Source of the DNA: Sebastes aleutianus | Taxonomy: Eukaryota > Chordata > Actinopteri > Perciformes > Sebastidae | Length of the DNA: 64,000 nt | Reading direction: 5' to 3' | Assembly (NCBI GenBank): GCA_916700875.1 | Contig: CAKAKS010000004.1 | Span: forward strand, 15,052,444-15,116,443 | Part shown: piece after piece, positions 11,701 to 21,979 of the stretch | How the letters are laid out: every line of letters begins with the position of its first letter | Position numbering within the stretch: the stretch's first letter is position 1 | The notes under the pieces: model-generated | Told to the model about the DNA's origin: nothing | The model's input: only the letters and a program-made list of their open reading frames with translations | Database searches by the model: none | Translations under genes and position numbers: made by a program

Positions 11701-12756
11701 TATAGTACAGTATATATGGCTACATGATCTTGTGGTTATATTTATGTGTGTTTTTCAGCCACAGCCGTTGGCATTTCTAGTAGAAGATATTCGAGAAGTT
11801 CTGAAGCAGGAGACTGGAGCAGACATCTTTAACAGAGCCGACGTCCAGCCAGACTACAGAGCATGGAAACATAATGTATGTGTAGCATGTTCTTCCATTC
11901 TTGAAATATACTCTCTTATCGTATTTGAAGAAACAAATACTTACAGATTATCACATTTAAAAATGTTACTAAGCTCAATCGCGGTGCTTAGACAAAACTG
12001 TATAGTTCTACCCTTTCAAATTGACTGCATCTTGTTCATTTGATTTTTAGATTGATGGCCCAGCTAGAAAGGTGCGTAAGTCTCTTGTGCTGGACCCCTG
12101 GGGGAAAGACTGCCTAAACGTCCAACTCTTCCAAGATCAGCTCAACAACGCACAAGTAAGTCACGATACTTGTTTACCAGTTTAAAATCACTGGTTCAGA
12201 TCCTGCAGCGAGATGAGAAAACTAAAGTAAAGGGAGTAGGACACATAAAACTCACTTTAAAATGCCACTTTATACGAATTAAGTCCAGCATCACCATTTC
12301 TTGTATTGTTGATGCAGCTGCTCCGTTTATTGAACCTCATATTGCAGGTGCCAGATGAAAGTATACTGACGGGCTCTTCGCTGGTCGCCCCAATCCCTGA
12401 GCAAGAGGAGTGTAGCCGTTCTTTGACTCCAGGACGAGAGGAGCCCTCATTAGTCCCCGCTCATCCTCATCGCTTTACCAGCACCCGGATGAAGAAGCTC
12501 CTCTCCTCCCACAAAGCACCAAAACACGCCATGGTACAGGTATGTAAAGAGTAGTCTTTAACCATTGATGAGGTGATGTGTGAAAGCTACTTTGGCAACC
12601 ATTGGTAATCGTTGGGTGCCTTCTCTGCAGGTGAGTGAGTGGGAAGCAGTGGTTTATGGGAAGACAGAGGACCAGCTGATCATGACCGAGCAGGCCCGTC
12701 AGTACCTGAACCCCTACACGTCCTCCGGCTCTACCTCAAGGGCCCTCGTGCTTTAA
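2764..12756 (+). CDS. mybl1: A-Myb transcription factor (Myb-related protein A)
   Basis: Sequence-specific transcription factor acting in the nucleus; in vertebrates it drives meiotic and germline programmes. Sixteen coding exons: 2764-2786, 6431-6530, 6780-6851, 7106-7198, 7898-8118, 8211-8412, 8503-8577, 8832-8942, 9711-9950, 10791-11120, 11239-11378, 11520-11628, 11759-11875, 12051-12155, 12348-12539, 12631-12756. They sum to 2256 nt, 751 aa (human A-MYB about 752), and every splice phase agrees. Three Myb repeats lie at about residues 33-185 (WSRDEDEKLKKLVEQHG; GPWTKEEDQK; SSWTQEEDRIIYEAHKRLG; NSIKNHWNSTMRRKVE), then the leucine-rich IKELELLLMSAENEV motif, FLAVEASTVLSSLQTIPEFAET, TPRTPTPFKNALAAQEK-like and PLAFLVEDIREVLKQETG motifs, and a C-terminus YGKTEDQLIMTEQAR...TSRALVL. 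These favour A-Myb over c-Myb or B-Myb. Exon 1 (MDKVKPR) is chosen by its consensus donor and phase fit. Odd: the exon 6 donor is the weak gtccgc. Intron 9 holds a hAT element. Confidence 0.95.
2818..2875 (+). repeat. Short direct repeat in mybl1 intron 1, copy 1
   Basis: The segment starting TCTGTTTGTCATCACCAG recurs with few differences at 3459-3515. Both lie in intron 1 among other local duplications (3145-3440 and 3882-4160). Confidence 0.6.
3145..3440 (+). repeat. Direct repeat in mybl1 intron 1, copy A
   Basis: About 290 bases closely match 3882-4160 in the same orientation (shared landmarks ATGCAACAGCAGCATCCTTG, AAGCTGCATCAGATAAT and TTGGAACACCTTGTTTCTGC). Similarity breaks off after the AGAGAAAAAGT run near 3430/4160. 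No coding potential recognised. Confidence 0.75.
3571..3723 (-). repeat. Right arm of the long inverted repeat
   Basis: Reverse-complement partner of 812-972. The arm lies in intron 1 of mybl1, between the two copies of the direct repeat described at 3145 and 3882. Confidence 0.7.
3882..4160 (+). repeat. Direct repeat in mybl1 intron 1, copy B
   Basis: Second copy of the 3145-3440 segment, about 740 bases downstream, with small indels in its A-runs. The pair indicates a local duplication after which the inverted-repeat arm at 3571-3723 lies between the copies. Confidence 0.75.
4170..6420 (+). other. Rest of mybl1 intron 1
   Basis: AT-rich intronic sequence between coding exons 1 and 2. I see no further exon, RNA gene or clear transposon end. 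A GC-richer patch at about 5040-5220 has CCCC/TCC runs but no reading frame of note. Confidence 0.6.
9014..9238. mobile_element. Small MITE in mybl1 intron 8
   Basis: Ends are inverted repeats: CACTGGAAAAAGTC at the left and GACTTTTTGCAGTG at the right (consensus CACTGCAAAAAGTC). It is flanked by TA on both sides. About 225 bp, no coding capacity. The TIR resembles a common fish CACTGCAAAAA element; I do not assign the superfamily. Confidence 0.65.
9988..10714 (+). mobile_element. Non-autonomous hAT element with intact 8-bp TSD, mybl1 intron 9
   Basis: A 727-bp element is flanked by perfect 8-bp direct repeats GTATTTCA (9980-9987 and 10715-10722). Its ends are imperfect inverted repeats: TAGGGCTGTCAA at the left and, reversed, TAGAGATGTCAA at the right. 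An 8-bp duplication with such ends is diagnostic of the hAT superfamily. It lies 37 bp after coding exon 9 and 68 bp before the mybl1 exon at 10791, and encodes nothing. A related internal fragment is at 43250-43460. Confidence 0.9.
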
Positions 12757-13890
12757 AGCCGTCCCCCTCGCTGCGCAGGCAACACTACTTCTACACCCGT
12801 CCAACAACTAAAACCTCCACTGAATCCTGTAAGAGACAATCCAGTGAAGACAAATGATTTTATTTTTTATTTTGAAGCAGAAATGCACTGTCAAGGACGT
12901 CCACAAAAAGGCATGGCTGCTGGTTTTTCCACACATTTCTAGATCACTGCCCAAGTAGTTTCCTGCTCATAGGTTTGTATTTTCCTTTGAATACACTCAA
13001 CCTGTCGGCAGTTTTGTACAAATATAAAAAAAAGGCTAGAATTTCTTTCTGCACTAGTCAGTAATGTTGAAACAACCTGCACATACAGTAGGCTGTAGAA
13101 ATAGACTGTTTATTACTAGCAGTGGCTGCTTCTGAGTTTTATATTGTTAATATATTGTTTAAATGACGAGAATTTTATAATGTAACGCTACTCATTGTGT
13201 ATCTCCTCCAGCTTGTTTAGCTAAACTGCCCCGTTGCTGTTGTCACATAAAAACCACGTGAAGCTTTTTTATTGACACCCATGTATTTTTTTAAAATCAC
13301 ACCATGGGTTTTTAACTAAACACATACAGAACAGAATATAATGTCTTTGAAATTAGAGAAACAAAAATGCAGTTACGTGTGTTTTTTTTGAGACAACAGT
13401 GTTACATTGCTGAATCCATGGTGATGTGAAGTTTTTTAAGGATGGAAATAAGTCAGTATTGCACTACTGAGTTGATTTCGCTGCTGAGAAAGGAGCAGTG
13501 TTTTTAAGGACAAACTGGATAGCACTTGTGATGGTATCTTTTATTTTAACAACACGTTTCCTTTCCAAGGCCATAGTGTCCGTCGAGACATCGGTTGAAT
13601 GTATTTCATTGCAATGTTCACGTGTAAGAACCTCAAATAATGGAAGGGTACCTTAATGTTTATTTCTGCTTATTTATTATCTGACAGCTCTAAAGCTTAG
13701 ATATTAATATAAATCGGACACCATGAGTTTTTAAGAAGTTTAACTTTGCTGACAAAACAGCCTAAAAAAAACCCTCACCTGCTCTAAAACAGCTCTCTCT
13801 GTAACAGAAAATGACCAGTTTTCATATCATCAGTGTTCTACAACAAGCATTTGGTCGAGAAGGATTTACTTTTTATGTGAAGGCTGTAGG

Positions 13891-13930
13891 TTTTATTTAT
13901 TTAATGTCTACTAATTTATTTATTTCTAAA
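13891..13930 (+). promoter_or_regulatory. AU-rich element in mybl1 3' UTR
   Basis: Clustered ATTTA/TTATTTATT motifs (TTTTATTTATTTAATG and CTAATTTATTTATTTC) form a class of mRNA-destabilising AU-rich element, if this segment is in the mature transcript. Confidence 0.4.
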
Positions 13931-15290
13931 AAAAAAGAAGCAAACATTTTAAGAGAAATTATTGAAGAATTTTATTTTTTTCTTTCAAAATCAGGATTGG
14001 ACTACCGTTCAGTTTCATTACTCCAAGTTAGAAGAACATGCACTGCCACTAATTCAATTTCTTTCCCTGATCCGGCAAGATCTAGCAAAAATAATCATTG
14101 TGTAGTTGTATCTGTGATCTTGTAACATATAGATATATAGGACGTTTTCTTCCTTTTGATTCAAATGTGTTCTTCGCTATTAGGTAGCGGGACTCCATCT
14201 CCGACCTCTAATCATAGACAAATTGCACTTTTTACTCATCATTTAATTTTAAATGTTTGTTCATTCTGATGATGTAGCTCTTGTCCTTTTATTTTTGCTG
14301 TGTGTTTGTGTGTGTGTTAGACGGTTGTCTCCCCGTTTTGTAATGAATGCTGACATTACATTGATCTGCTGCTTGATTTTTAACATATTTTCTCCTGTTC
14401 TGCTGCAGAAATGTGTGCTTAAATACACTACATTGAAGCCTTACATTACATTTTTTATTTAGACGGCTAACACAGACCGTTTTATTACAACAAGATCAAA
14501 ATTTAATCCCTGCAGCAGCAAGTGTTGCAACAATCTCGTATCCTGCTGAAATGCCCTTGAGCAAGACCCCAAACCCCTACCAGCTCAACTCTTTATTGTG
14601 AGTGAACAAAGTGCTTAAAAATGTAATGTAAATATGCACAGATTTGGGTGTGATTCTACAGAAATGTACTGCACTGTGCTTCCATGTTAACAGGCTGATT
14701 CATGTCATTTTTAAGCATCCCGTCTATAATCTGGTGAAGTAACACTAGAGCTATAAATGCTCTTCTTTGTATTATCGGCATTAGCGGATCCAGTATTGGT
14801 TATAATCTGGATTATCCTGCATTAAGCATTTGAGTGAGAATAAGAAGGGAATCTTGTCAGGGAGATCAAGTGGAAAGATCAGGAGTATACAGTTCACAAC
14901 TCTGAAACAGAAAGCAGACTAACATCCACATTTGTTTTTGAATCTGGTGGCTGAGATGTGTCTAATCTGTATATAATTACATGTCCTTGTTTGTTGGTTT
15001 GACTTGTGTTTGTACATTCCATTTGTTAAGTTAATATGTTTGTACGTTAACAACATCTGGCCTTGTAACATCATAGGTTTTGAGGGAATTAAGTACATAT
15101 ACAGGATAGCAGCAGCTGTTATATACTACTGTAGTTATGCATGAGCAATACACAAGATGCTGGACTTTGCTTTAATCGACGAGGTGAATCACAGATTTAA
15201 CACTTTTGTAGCATTTTCAGTTGAAATCGTAACCAAGGTACCATAGAGATCCTGCCAACTGTCTTTGTAACCGTGTACTTAATTTTGAAA

Positions 15291-15296
15291 AATAAA
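15291..15296 (+). terminator. Candidate polyadenylation signal of mybl1
   Basis: AATAAA about 2.5 kb after the mybl1 stop codon. No competing gene lies between. Assignment rests on position only. Confidence 0.35.
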
Positions 15297-15499
15297 TGTT
15301 GCATGACATTTATGAAACTTTGACTTTGACTTCTCTCTCTGCCAAGCGCCCGTGTACAAATTAGTATAGGTTACATGGTGTTTCCCACGTAATAAAGATT
15401 TCTTATGATCCTTTAGTTTTTCTGACATGCTCACAGCAGGAGTAGCAACCTCTTGAGCTCTTGCCAAAAACTGATTCCTTGAAAGACATTTTCTTGACG

Positions 15500-16910
15500 A
15501 AAACGGAAATCCTGGCGCCTTTAATCTCCCCTTTCTCCCAGGTGGAGTTGACAGCCACGCAGGTGACTTGTTTGACATCTGATAGAGTGGTTTGAACCTC
15601 CTGTCATGTGTGCATGTATATGTTGGGATGCTGTCAACTTGGCCTGGGGTCCAGGGACACGAGCCCCCTCCACCAGAACAAGAGGCCTCTCCACAGGGTC
15701 AGCTGCTGCCCCTAAAGGGGCCCACTCACCCATGACTTAATGCCCCCGGGCTCCTTTGTCCTCGGGGCTGTTGGTTTTACAGGCCCATTCACTCAATTGC
15801 CCCCCGAACGGAGGGAGGCAAAGGACGTGACGACTTGCCTTATGCTGAAGGAGCAGCGGCGGTGCACATGCAAGCAAAACAATGCGCACATAAACACACG
15901 GGCGCCGCATGCACGCCATGTCCACTTCATCAATCTGTCCTCCCTTCGCTCTCGTTCTCCTACAAGAGGGTCTTTTGTTCTTGAGTGACCCGCTCTCAAG
16001 AGTTGAAAGATGTCAGGGACCTTTTGCCACTTAATTGGTTATTGGCAGCAGCGCCTCCACCTTATGCTTCATACATGTGTTCTAAGGGAAGCAATCCTTA
16101 GATTGTAGTGACTTATTGATATGTAAGACACATACCTGTTGTATGCAGATTAGTCTTGTCAAATTATATTTTCTATCTTTTTATTTACATATGCTGCAAA
16201 TCTTGACACGCCACGGTGTGCACCACCCATTTTTAGTGTCTCGTACAGGTCTGGTACCCTCTATAGTCCTTGAGTTAGCCTTTAGTGGACTAAGTAAGGT
16301 GTGTGTGTTCATTTCTGTGTCTACCTTGTACACTGAAGACATGAAACAGAGCCTGCAGGCGTCCAACCAAACCTCCCCTGCCTTCTTCCTCTGAGCACAC
16401 ACCCCAAAAGCAAGCACACGCACACACACACACACTGTTTGCCTTTGTGTATGCTAGACAGCAGATGGCAGCCCATTATTGGGCTGACAGAGCAGTCATC
16501 TGGCAGGCACCCTGTTACCCTTCCTCCCATCCCCCCCGAAGACACCCAGCACAACACAGCATGGTTAGGACACTTTTAGGCGGGAGAGTCCACAGCCCTG
16601 AGTGTGTGTGTTTGTGTGCGTGTGGTAAAATTGGACCCTGGCCTTTCCGCCCTATATAGGTCACTGTTTCCACTTGTGTGTGTCAGTGTGTGAGGTAAGT
16701 CAGACTCTCATTTGAGTGGGCATTTGCCATGTTTTGAAGCAACAACCATCTCTGAATTTGAATGTATTACTTCCAATTTATGTGAGTACTAATCCACCAC
16801 TTACACTCCCAGAAGCTGGTACCTTTTGAGATAAGATTTACACCTCCTATTCATGCACATATTGTTCAGTTTATCTCATTAAGGGAAGTACACAATATCT
16901 TCTTTCATAT
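15500..16910. other. Intergenic DNA between mybl1 and the vexin-like gene
   Basis: No gene recognised. The 15500-15990 part is notably less AT-rich than its surroundings and may contain conserved non-coding sequence. CA-rich microsatellite occurs at about 16416-16437 and TG-rich sequence at about 16601-16623. Confidence 0.4.
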
Positions 16911-16919
16911 CCTGTCATA

Positions 16920-17378
16920 TGTGGTAAGTACATTTACTAAAGTACTGTATGTTTGTATGTATGTTATGTTACTTCTACTCCACTAAATCTCAGAGGTAAT
17001 ATTGTACTTTGTACTCCAATATATTTATTTGATAAGTTACTTTACAAATAAAGATTATTAATACAAAACATAAATCAACAAATACATTCCAATATATTAT
17101 TATACGTTAAGATACCGGCAGTATATAAAGTAATAAAAATAGCCCCATGTTTACCAGCTGCAACATTAAAGTGATGAACATGTTAATGCATCAATAATTA
17201 TGATCCGATAATATGATTCTGAAATGGGCCATTCTGCATAATGAGTACTTTTAATTATGGTGATTTAAGTATATTTTAAAGCCAATACTTTTCTACTTAA
17301 GTAATGCAGGACTTTTTCTTGTTGCAGAGTATTTATACTTAAGTAAAAGATCTGAGTACTTCTTCCACCACTGGGTGA
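16920..17378 (-). repeat. Dispersed fish repeat (TACTTAAGTAAAAG family)
   Basis: Contains the hallmark strings ACTTCTACTCCACTAAAT, ACTTAAGTAAAAGATCTGAG and TACTTCTTCCACCACTG, which read in reverse as the start of a very common teleost interspersed repeat. A diverged copy in the other orientation is at about 30035-30505. No coding capacity. Confidence 0.55.
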
Positions 17379-17667
17379 TTGTAGGTCAAAATTTGAATTA
17401 CAGACGTGTAATATTCCCAGTATTTCCTCCCTCTATTTAAAAAGTGAGAGTCATAATGTCACGATAAGCTGTAACGGCAGAGGAAAGGCCCACACAAAAT
17501 ATTCTCCTCATGAATCAGAGTTTGCTCAGAGGACCAGTGGAGCTGCCTCTCTTTGAAACATTTACACCCTTCCCAGTTCAAGACATGCCGCCCAAACACT
17601 GGCCCCAGAGTGACTGCCTCCTACAGCCTTTATTACAAAGGATTATACAACAGTGAATATTAAATGG

Positions 17668-17706
17668 TGGGGGAGGAAGAGGAGGAGGAGGAGGAGGAGG
17701 AGGAGT
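17668..17706. repeat. (GGA)n microsatellite
   Basis: Run of GGA/AGG trinucleotides, about 11 units. Confidence 0.9.
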
Positions 17707-17852
17707 GTGTTTCCCTACGGAGGTCAAGGCCAAGGTTAGGGATTAGGTTTGGTGTAATCTACAGCCCACCCTATAGAGACCCGCTACGGGGACATGCTGG
17801 GAGGCACCGCAGATGAAGAAGACTACATGCGACTTCTGAGAGCTGCTTTAGC

Positions 17853-17866
17853 GTTGCCGGGGCAAC
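17853..17866. promoter_or_regulatory. RFX X-box-like palindrome
   Basis: GTTGCCGGGGCAAC is a near-perfect inverted repeat matching the RFX X-box consensus (GTNRCC, spacer, RGYAAC). It lies in a moderately GC-rich intergenic block about 0.85 kb beyond the stop codon of the minus-strand vexin-like gene. Function is inferred from the motif alone. Confidence 0.4.
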
Positions 17867-18702
17867 CGGCACAATCCCTGGTCCTTCGGCGAGGCTTTCA
17901 GGAGGCCTCAATCACACTTCCTTTCGCTTGAGAGAGTTTTTTTTTTTTTTTTTTTCTTCCTCCTCCGGCACTGTTAAATAGGAGGGAGGCCCAGTGTGTT
18001 CACAGGGAAATGAACAGGAGTATGAGGTAATATACTGAGTTTCCACTGAAATAAAAAGATGTTAGCCAGTCAGGGTTTACTGGTTTTATTATCATAATAA
18101 TAACTACATATTAAGCAGATTCACATGAACAGATGAAGTTAAGAAACATGAACAAAATGTGCACAAGCAATGAAAATATAATTTCTCTAGATAACAGCAT
18201 CGGTGTCATAAAAAGAGGCTACATTTGATCAGTTAAGCAGCATCTAATTGCTTCATTGATTGCCTTTAACTCCTATGTTACTGCACACATATGAATGCAA
18301 GTATTGTTATTATATATTTGTGATATATATTCTAAGCCTGGCATTTGATCTCACCATGCTGAATAACAAGGCAGAAAACAGCAGCTGCTCAGCTCTCTGT
18401 ACATTCAAACATGTTGCACTTGTGGGACACACCCCCATCAGTGATGTCACATCAGGCAAAACACCTTCTGTGACATCATCGATTTAAGTCTGTATATACT
18501 CACAAGTCAACCGCCTGCTTCTAGAAATGCAGGCAAGTCAAGAATACCTGGTATGGAAATGAGTACCAGCCCACATCAGGATATTCAGGACCTGTCTTTG
18601 CACATTTCAGAAGTTCCTGCATTCACACGTACAATCCCCCCCAACGCAGCCCCACCAAAGTGAACTGGGCTCAGCCACCCAGGACAAAGAGGAGGGCCTC
18701 TT

Positions 18703-21409
18703 TTAGTCGCCCTCGAAGGCCCCGTTGGTGGCGCCCTGGCATTCACTCTTTTTCCGGCACTTGGACAAGATCCTGTGGAGCAGGCTTGGGGATCTGTGTG
18801 TCTGAGCTGGGGAGGCCACGGGCTGAGGCACAGGGATCTGGGGCCTCCGCACCGGGAAGGGGCCCTCGCTCTCGCCTTGGCCCCCATCCAGCCCCGCTCC
18901 TCCTCCTCTGCTCCCCCTCCCGAGTGCCTGCCGAATGTGTCCACTGGGGGACAAAGAGGAAATAACAAACACAAAGGCCCTGTTTATTCCTCATGACCCA
19001 AATTCCACCGCTAGCAGACAAGACAGGCACGGAGCCGTACAGAGGGCTCTGTGTGGTGCTGTGTTTACGAGAGTGTGTGAGCGAGGTTCAGTGGCAGGCG
19101 GTCAAAAAATAAAAGCCCCCTACTGTCAAATAAACTGCAAGAGAGATACAGTACAACAACTTTTGCACACTTGAATATAGCATTGATAAATTTCATATTT
19201 GGCGAACCATTATAAATATTAAGATTTTGATCGAGCTGTCAAACATTTTCATATAATTTGATATGGAAAACTGCTCTTTCATTTCCCTCCTGCTCCTTCT
19301 TAATGAGATGCTGTGCAGTGAGAGGGGATTGACTAGATAGTGTGTGTGTGTGTGCGTGTGCGTGTGTGTGTGTGTGTGTGCGTGTGTGTGTGTGTGTGTG
19401 CACGCCTGCATGTACGTGTGTGTTCAGGGGGGTTAGTAATCAGTGTGCTTTGTCAACTAATGAGGGACGAGAGGGGCCACCTGTTCAGGGGCGCTGGGCG
19501 GAGAGCAGAGGGATGGGATTTGGGGATGGGGGATGTGTGGGGGGTTCGGTGGTGGAACAGCTGCTGGGTGCTGGGTGCTGGGTGCTGGGTGCGTGCACTT
19601 GTTGAGACTGACGTGTGTGTTTGTTATTGTGTTTGTTGAGTGAGTTTTACACTTACTTTCCATGTCTGCTGCGTACACCCGAATCGTTGTCCGATGCTGA
19701 GCTTCTCAGAGATAAACTCCTTCGCAGGGCTTTCACCTGAGAAGAGGAACCATCGGGTGTGTTTGAGTTTGTAAGGCAGCTATATGAGATACTACATTTC
19801 CCACAATGCAACTCAATAATGCCTTTCATTAGACCTTCCCAGCCTCCTAAATCACCACTTATTTCAAACGCCACAAATCCAGTTTCTAATGCCGGCTTTT
19901 ATGGTTAGAACATTTGAAGCCAAATTGAGGTAACCCTGATGACATCACCGTGACATCATCAGGGTTATTTTGCCAGACTTATAAAAGCTCCTAACAGAGC
20001 CACAGAAGACGCCTCTTTTCACATGCTGGGCTGTACTTCATGTGCAAAAATTGGTGGAGTGCCCCTTTAAATATGCAACAATCAAAATTAAAGTTTGTGG
20101 GGGAAAAAAAATGTATTAACTTAACAAAATAAGTTGGTAAAAATAAGCAAAATATGTTCTGACTTTGACAGAAAATTATGTGTTCATGTACATCCCATTG
20201 CTCATAGTAAGAAGCTGATTGATAAAGTAGGTTTTAACTGTAGTGGAGGAACAGAATAGAAAGTGCAATCTGCCTTCTGACATTAAGCAGAAGCAGCAGC
20301 AGCAGCAACAACACAGTCCAGTACTGCTGCATTGCTGAGCACATTCGTCAGGCCTGCAGCCAACCAACCTGGCTCAGCTCCATCACACAGGAGGCGGGGA
20401 AGTATCCCTGCTGGCCGTCCTGCAGCCGCCCAAACCACCTCTCCTCCTCTGGTCTGGGCAGCACCAGGATGACGTCACCCAGAGACAGCTCCAGCTCATC
20501 TGGCCAGTGGGGCCTGTAGTTGTGCACCACTACCATCTAATGGACAAAGGGAGGTTTACAGACAGTCATATTTACTTTAGATTGTGTATTTGTAATGTCA
20601 TTTTACACTGAATTTAAATAAGGTACAATGAGTTGCATTCTTTTTTGTTGCACTGATAAAAAGCTGTAGCCACTGTCTGTGTTGTTCTCTGTAATCTCCA
20701 GGTTGGATTCGGTGAATGGAGAGGATTATGTGTCAAGAAGACTCAGAGATTAACTGCTGTGCAGTGAAATAGAAACCCTAAATCTGGATCTACTCTTCAT
20801 TATCTGTTCCTCCTAAATGTGGCCCGTGTTTATCAGAGGAATTAGATGAAATAAACACATAATGGAGCCACAGGAAATTGACTTTACATAACATTAAACT
20901 CATATCAATCAATCTCCATCATATTTAAAACTTAGAAAATATTAAATAATCAGATTTGAATCATATTCCTGCTGTTTAAGACCTACATGCAGTTAAACTA
21001 ATAACCTACAGCCAGTGGTACATTTTTTATTAATGCATATTAGATGGATATTTGAATGTTTAACTTGCCTTTTCAGCTTCTGCTCTGTATCGATTCCTCC
21101 CTGTTAACCAATGAGAGTGGAAATGAATCAGCAAAAAAGGGTTAGTTTTATATGCAAATGTGCATGTCTGTAACCAAATGCAGGTACATAAGTATCTCTA
21201 CAACATTGTCCTTCAGTAAATGAACAGTCCACAGGGAGAGAAAACAATCCACCCCCGTTATTTATTAATCATCTGCCATCGATATGAATGAAAAATGATG
21301 TCATGCTGAGCCCCACTCCACTGCAGATATGATTCCACTCACCTTGAGGAGCAAGGACAGTGGTGAAGACTTCAAAGTGTTCATTGCTTTGCATGTAGAT
21401 GCGCTGCAT
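18703..21409 (-). CDS. vxn: Vexin-like protein with an SH3 domain
   Basis: Five exons (minus strand): 21409-21343, 21100-21069, 20536-20369, 19736-19657, 18943-18703, phases 1/0/0/2 all agreeing; 195 aa. The N-terminus (MQRIYMQSNEHFEVFTTV) and C-terminus (KKSECQGATNGAFEGD) match vertebrate vexin (C8orf46; recalled human ends MHQIYSCSDENIEVFTTV and KKKSEYVGATNSAFEAD), a factor promoting neurogenesis. Residues 34-89, exactly exon 3 (168 nt), form an SH3 domain: VVHNYRP (ALYDY position), DELELSLGD (RT loop), ERWFGRL (binding tryptophan) and GYFPASCVMEL. SH3 domains bind proline-rich peptides. Intron 2 has a GC donor (AAG|GCAAGT); the exon 3 donor gttggt is weak. The middle is basic, Gly/Ser- and Pro-rich. 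Exon 3 is symmetric, so skipping it would leave an SH3-less protein. Position next to mybl1 fits human VXN. An unrelated SH3 gene sharing the locus is less likely because the phases join. Confidence 0.75.
19341..19408. repeat. (GT)n microsatellite in vexin-like intron 4
   Basis: GTGT repeats with occasional GC interruptions. Purine-pyrimidine alternation can form Z-DNA, but the tract is probably neutral. Confidence 0.9.
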
Positions 21410-21938
21410 CTTGAAGATCTGACACTCGAACACTGACCGAAAGCTCCTGCACCCTCTTCTCTGCACTAAATGCAGCAGACTAATCCACTGCAGCACTGAC
21501 TGGAGCTAGACACCAGCAAGTCCCTCCTAGGGAACAACACACACACAAGCACGTGTGCAGCACAGGACGAGGGACGAATACAATCTTAGTGTGTGATTAT
21601 TAAACTCATAGTGGGGTTTTTCTTCTGTTTTTAAGCTTTAATTTCACCACATACAGATCTATTTTCAATATTTTTTTATAATAAAGGCAGTCTTCATCTC
21701 AGAGGTCATGCTTGACCACCTCATCTTCATGCCAGCGTCTATTGTTCTTTGACCATCTGGTCACATGCGAGGGAACTTTTACGTAAATGAGAATTCATAA
21801 TTCCACCTCGTCAGGAGTGCTTGACTAATTTAGGGTTATCGACTGTGTCCCATTTTCCAGTGGCCTGGGTGAGCAGGGACAAAGATGAATGGGCTTGGGG
21901 ATGGGACTGCTCAACAGATGGTGATTGAACCCTCCTCA

Positions 21939-21939
<1 letters not shown>

Positions 21940-21977
<38 letters not shown>
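21940..21977. repeat. (CA)n microsatellite
   Basis: About 18 uninterrupted CA units upstream of the vexin-like gene. Confidence 0.95.

Positions 21978-21979
<2 letters not shown>

Larger units (their letters stand above)
12757..15296 (+). other. Probable long mybl1 3' UTR
   Basis: No new coding region follows the mybl1 stop for over 2 kb. The sequence is AT-rich with several ATTTA pentamers, and the first well-placed AATAAA beyond them is at 15291-15296. Mammalian MYBL1 also has a long 3' UTR. The exact 3' end is inferred. Confidence 0.45.

Noticed and set aside
15740..15988. Overlapping open frames in a less AT-rich block near 15.8 kb
   Set aside because: Fewer stops are expected from base composition; several frames on both strands are open with no homology.
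19657..19736. Alternative reading frame of vexin-like exon 4 (GESPAKEF...) joined directly to exon 1
   Set aside because: Phase fits at the 5' junction but not at the last exon, which would then lose the conserved C-terminus; the SH3-linked frame fits both ends.
19920..19975. Imperfect palindrome around GATGACATCACCGTGACATCATC
   Set aside because: Arms mismatch near the centre and no element boundaries could be fixed; may be part of a small repeat but not supported enough to list.
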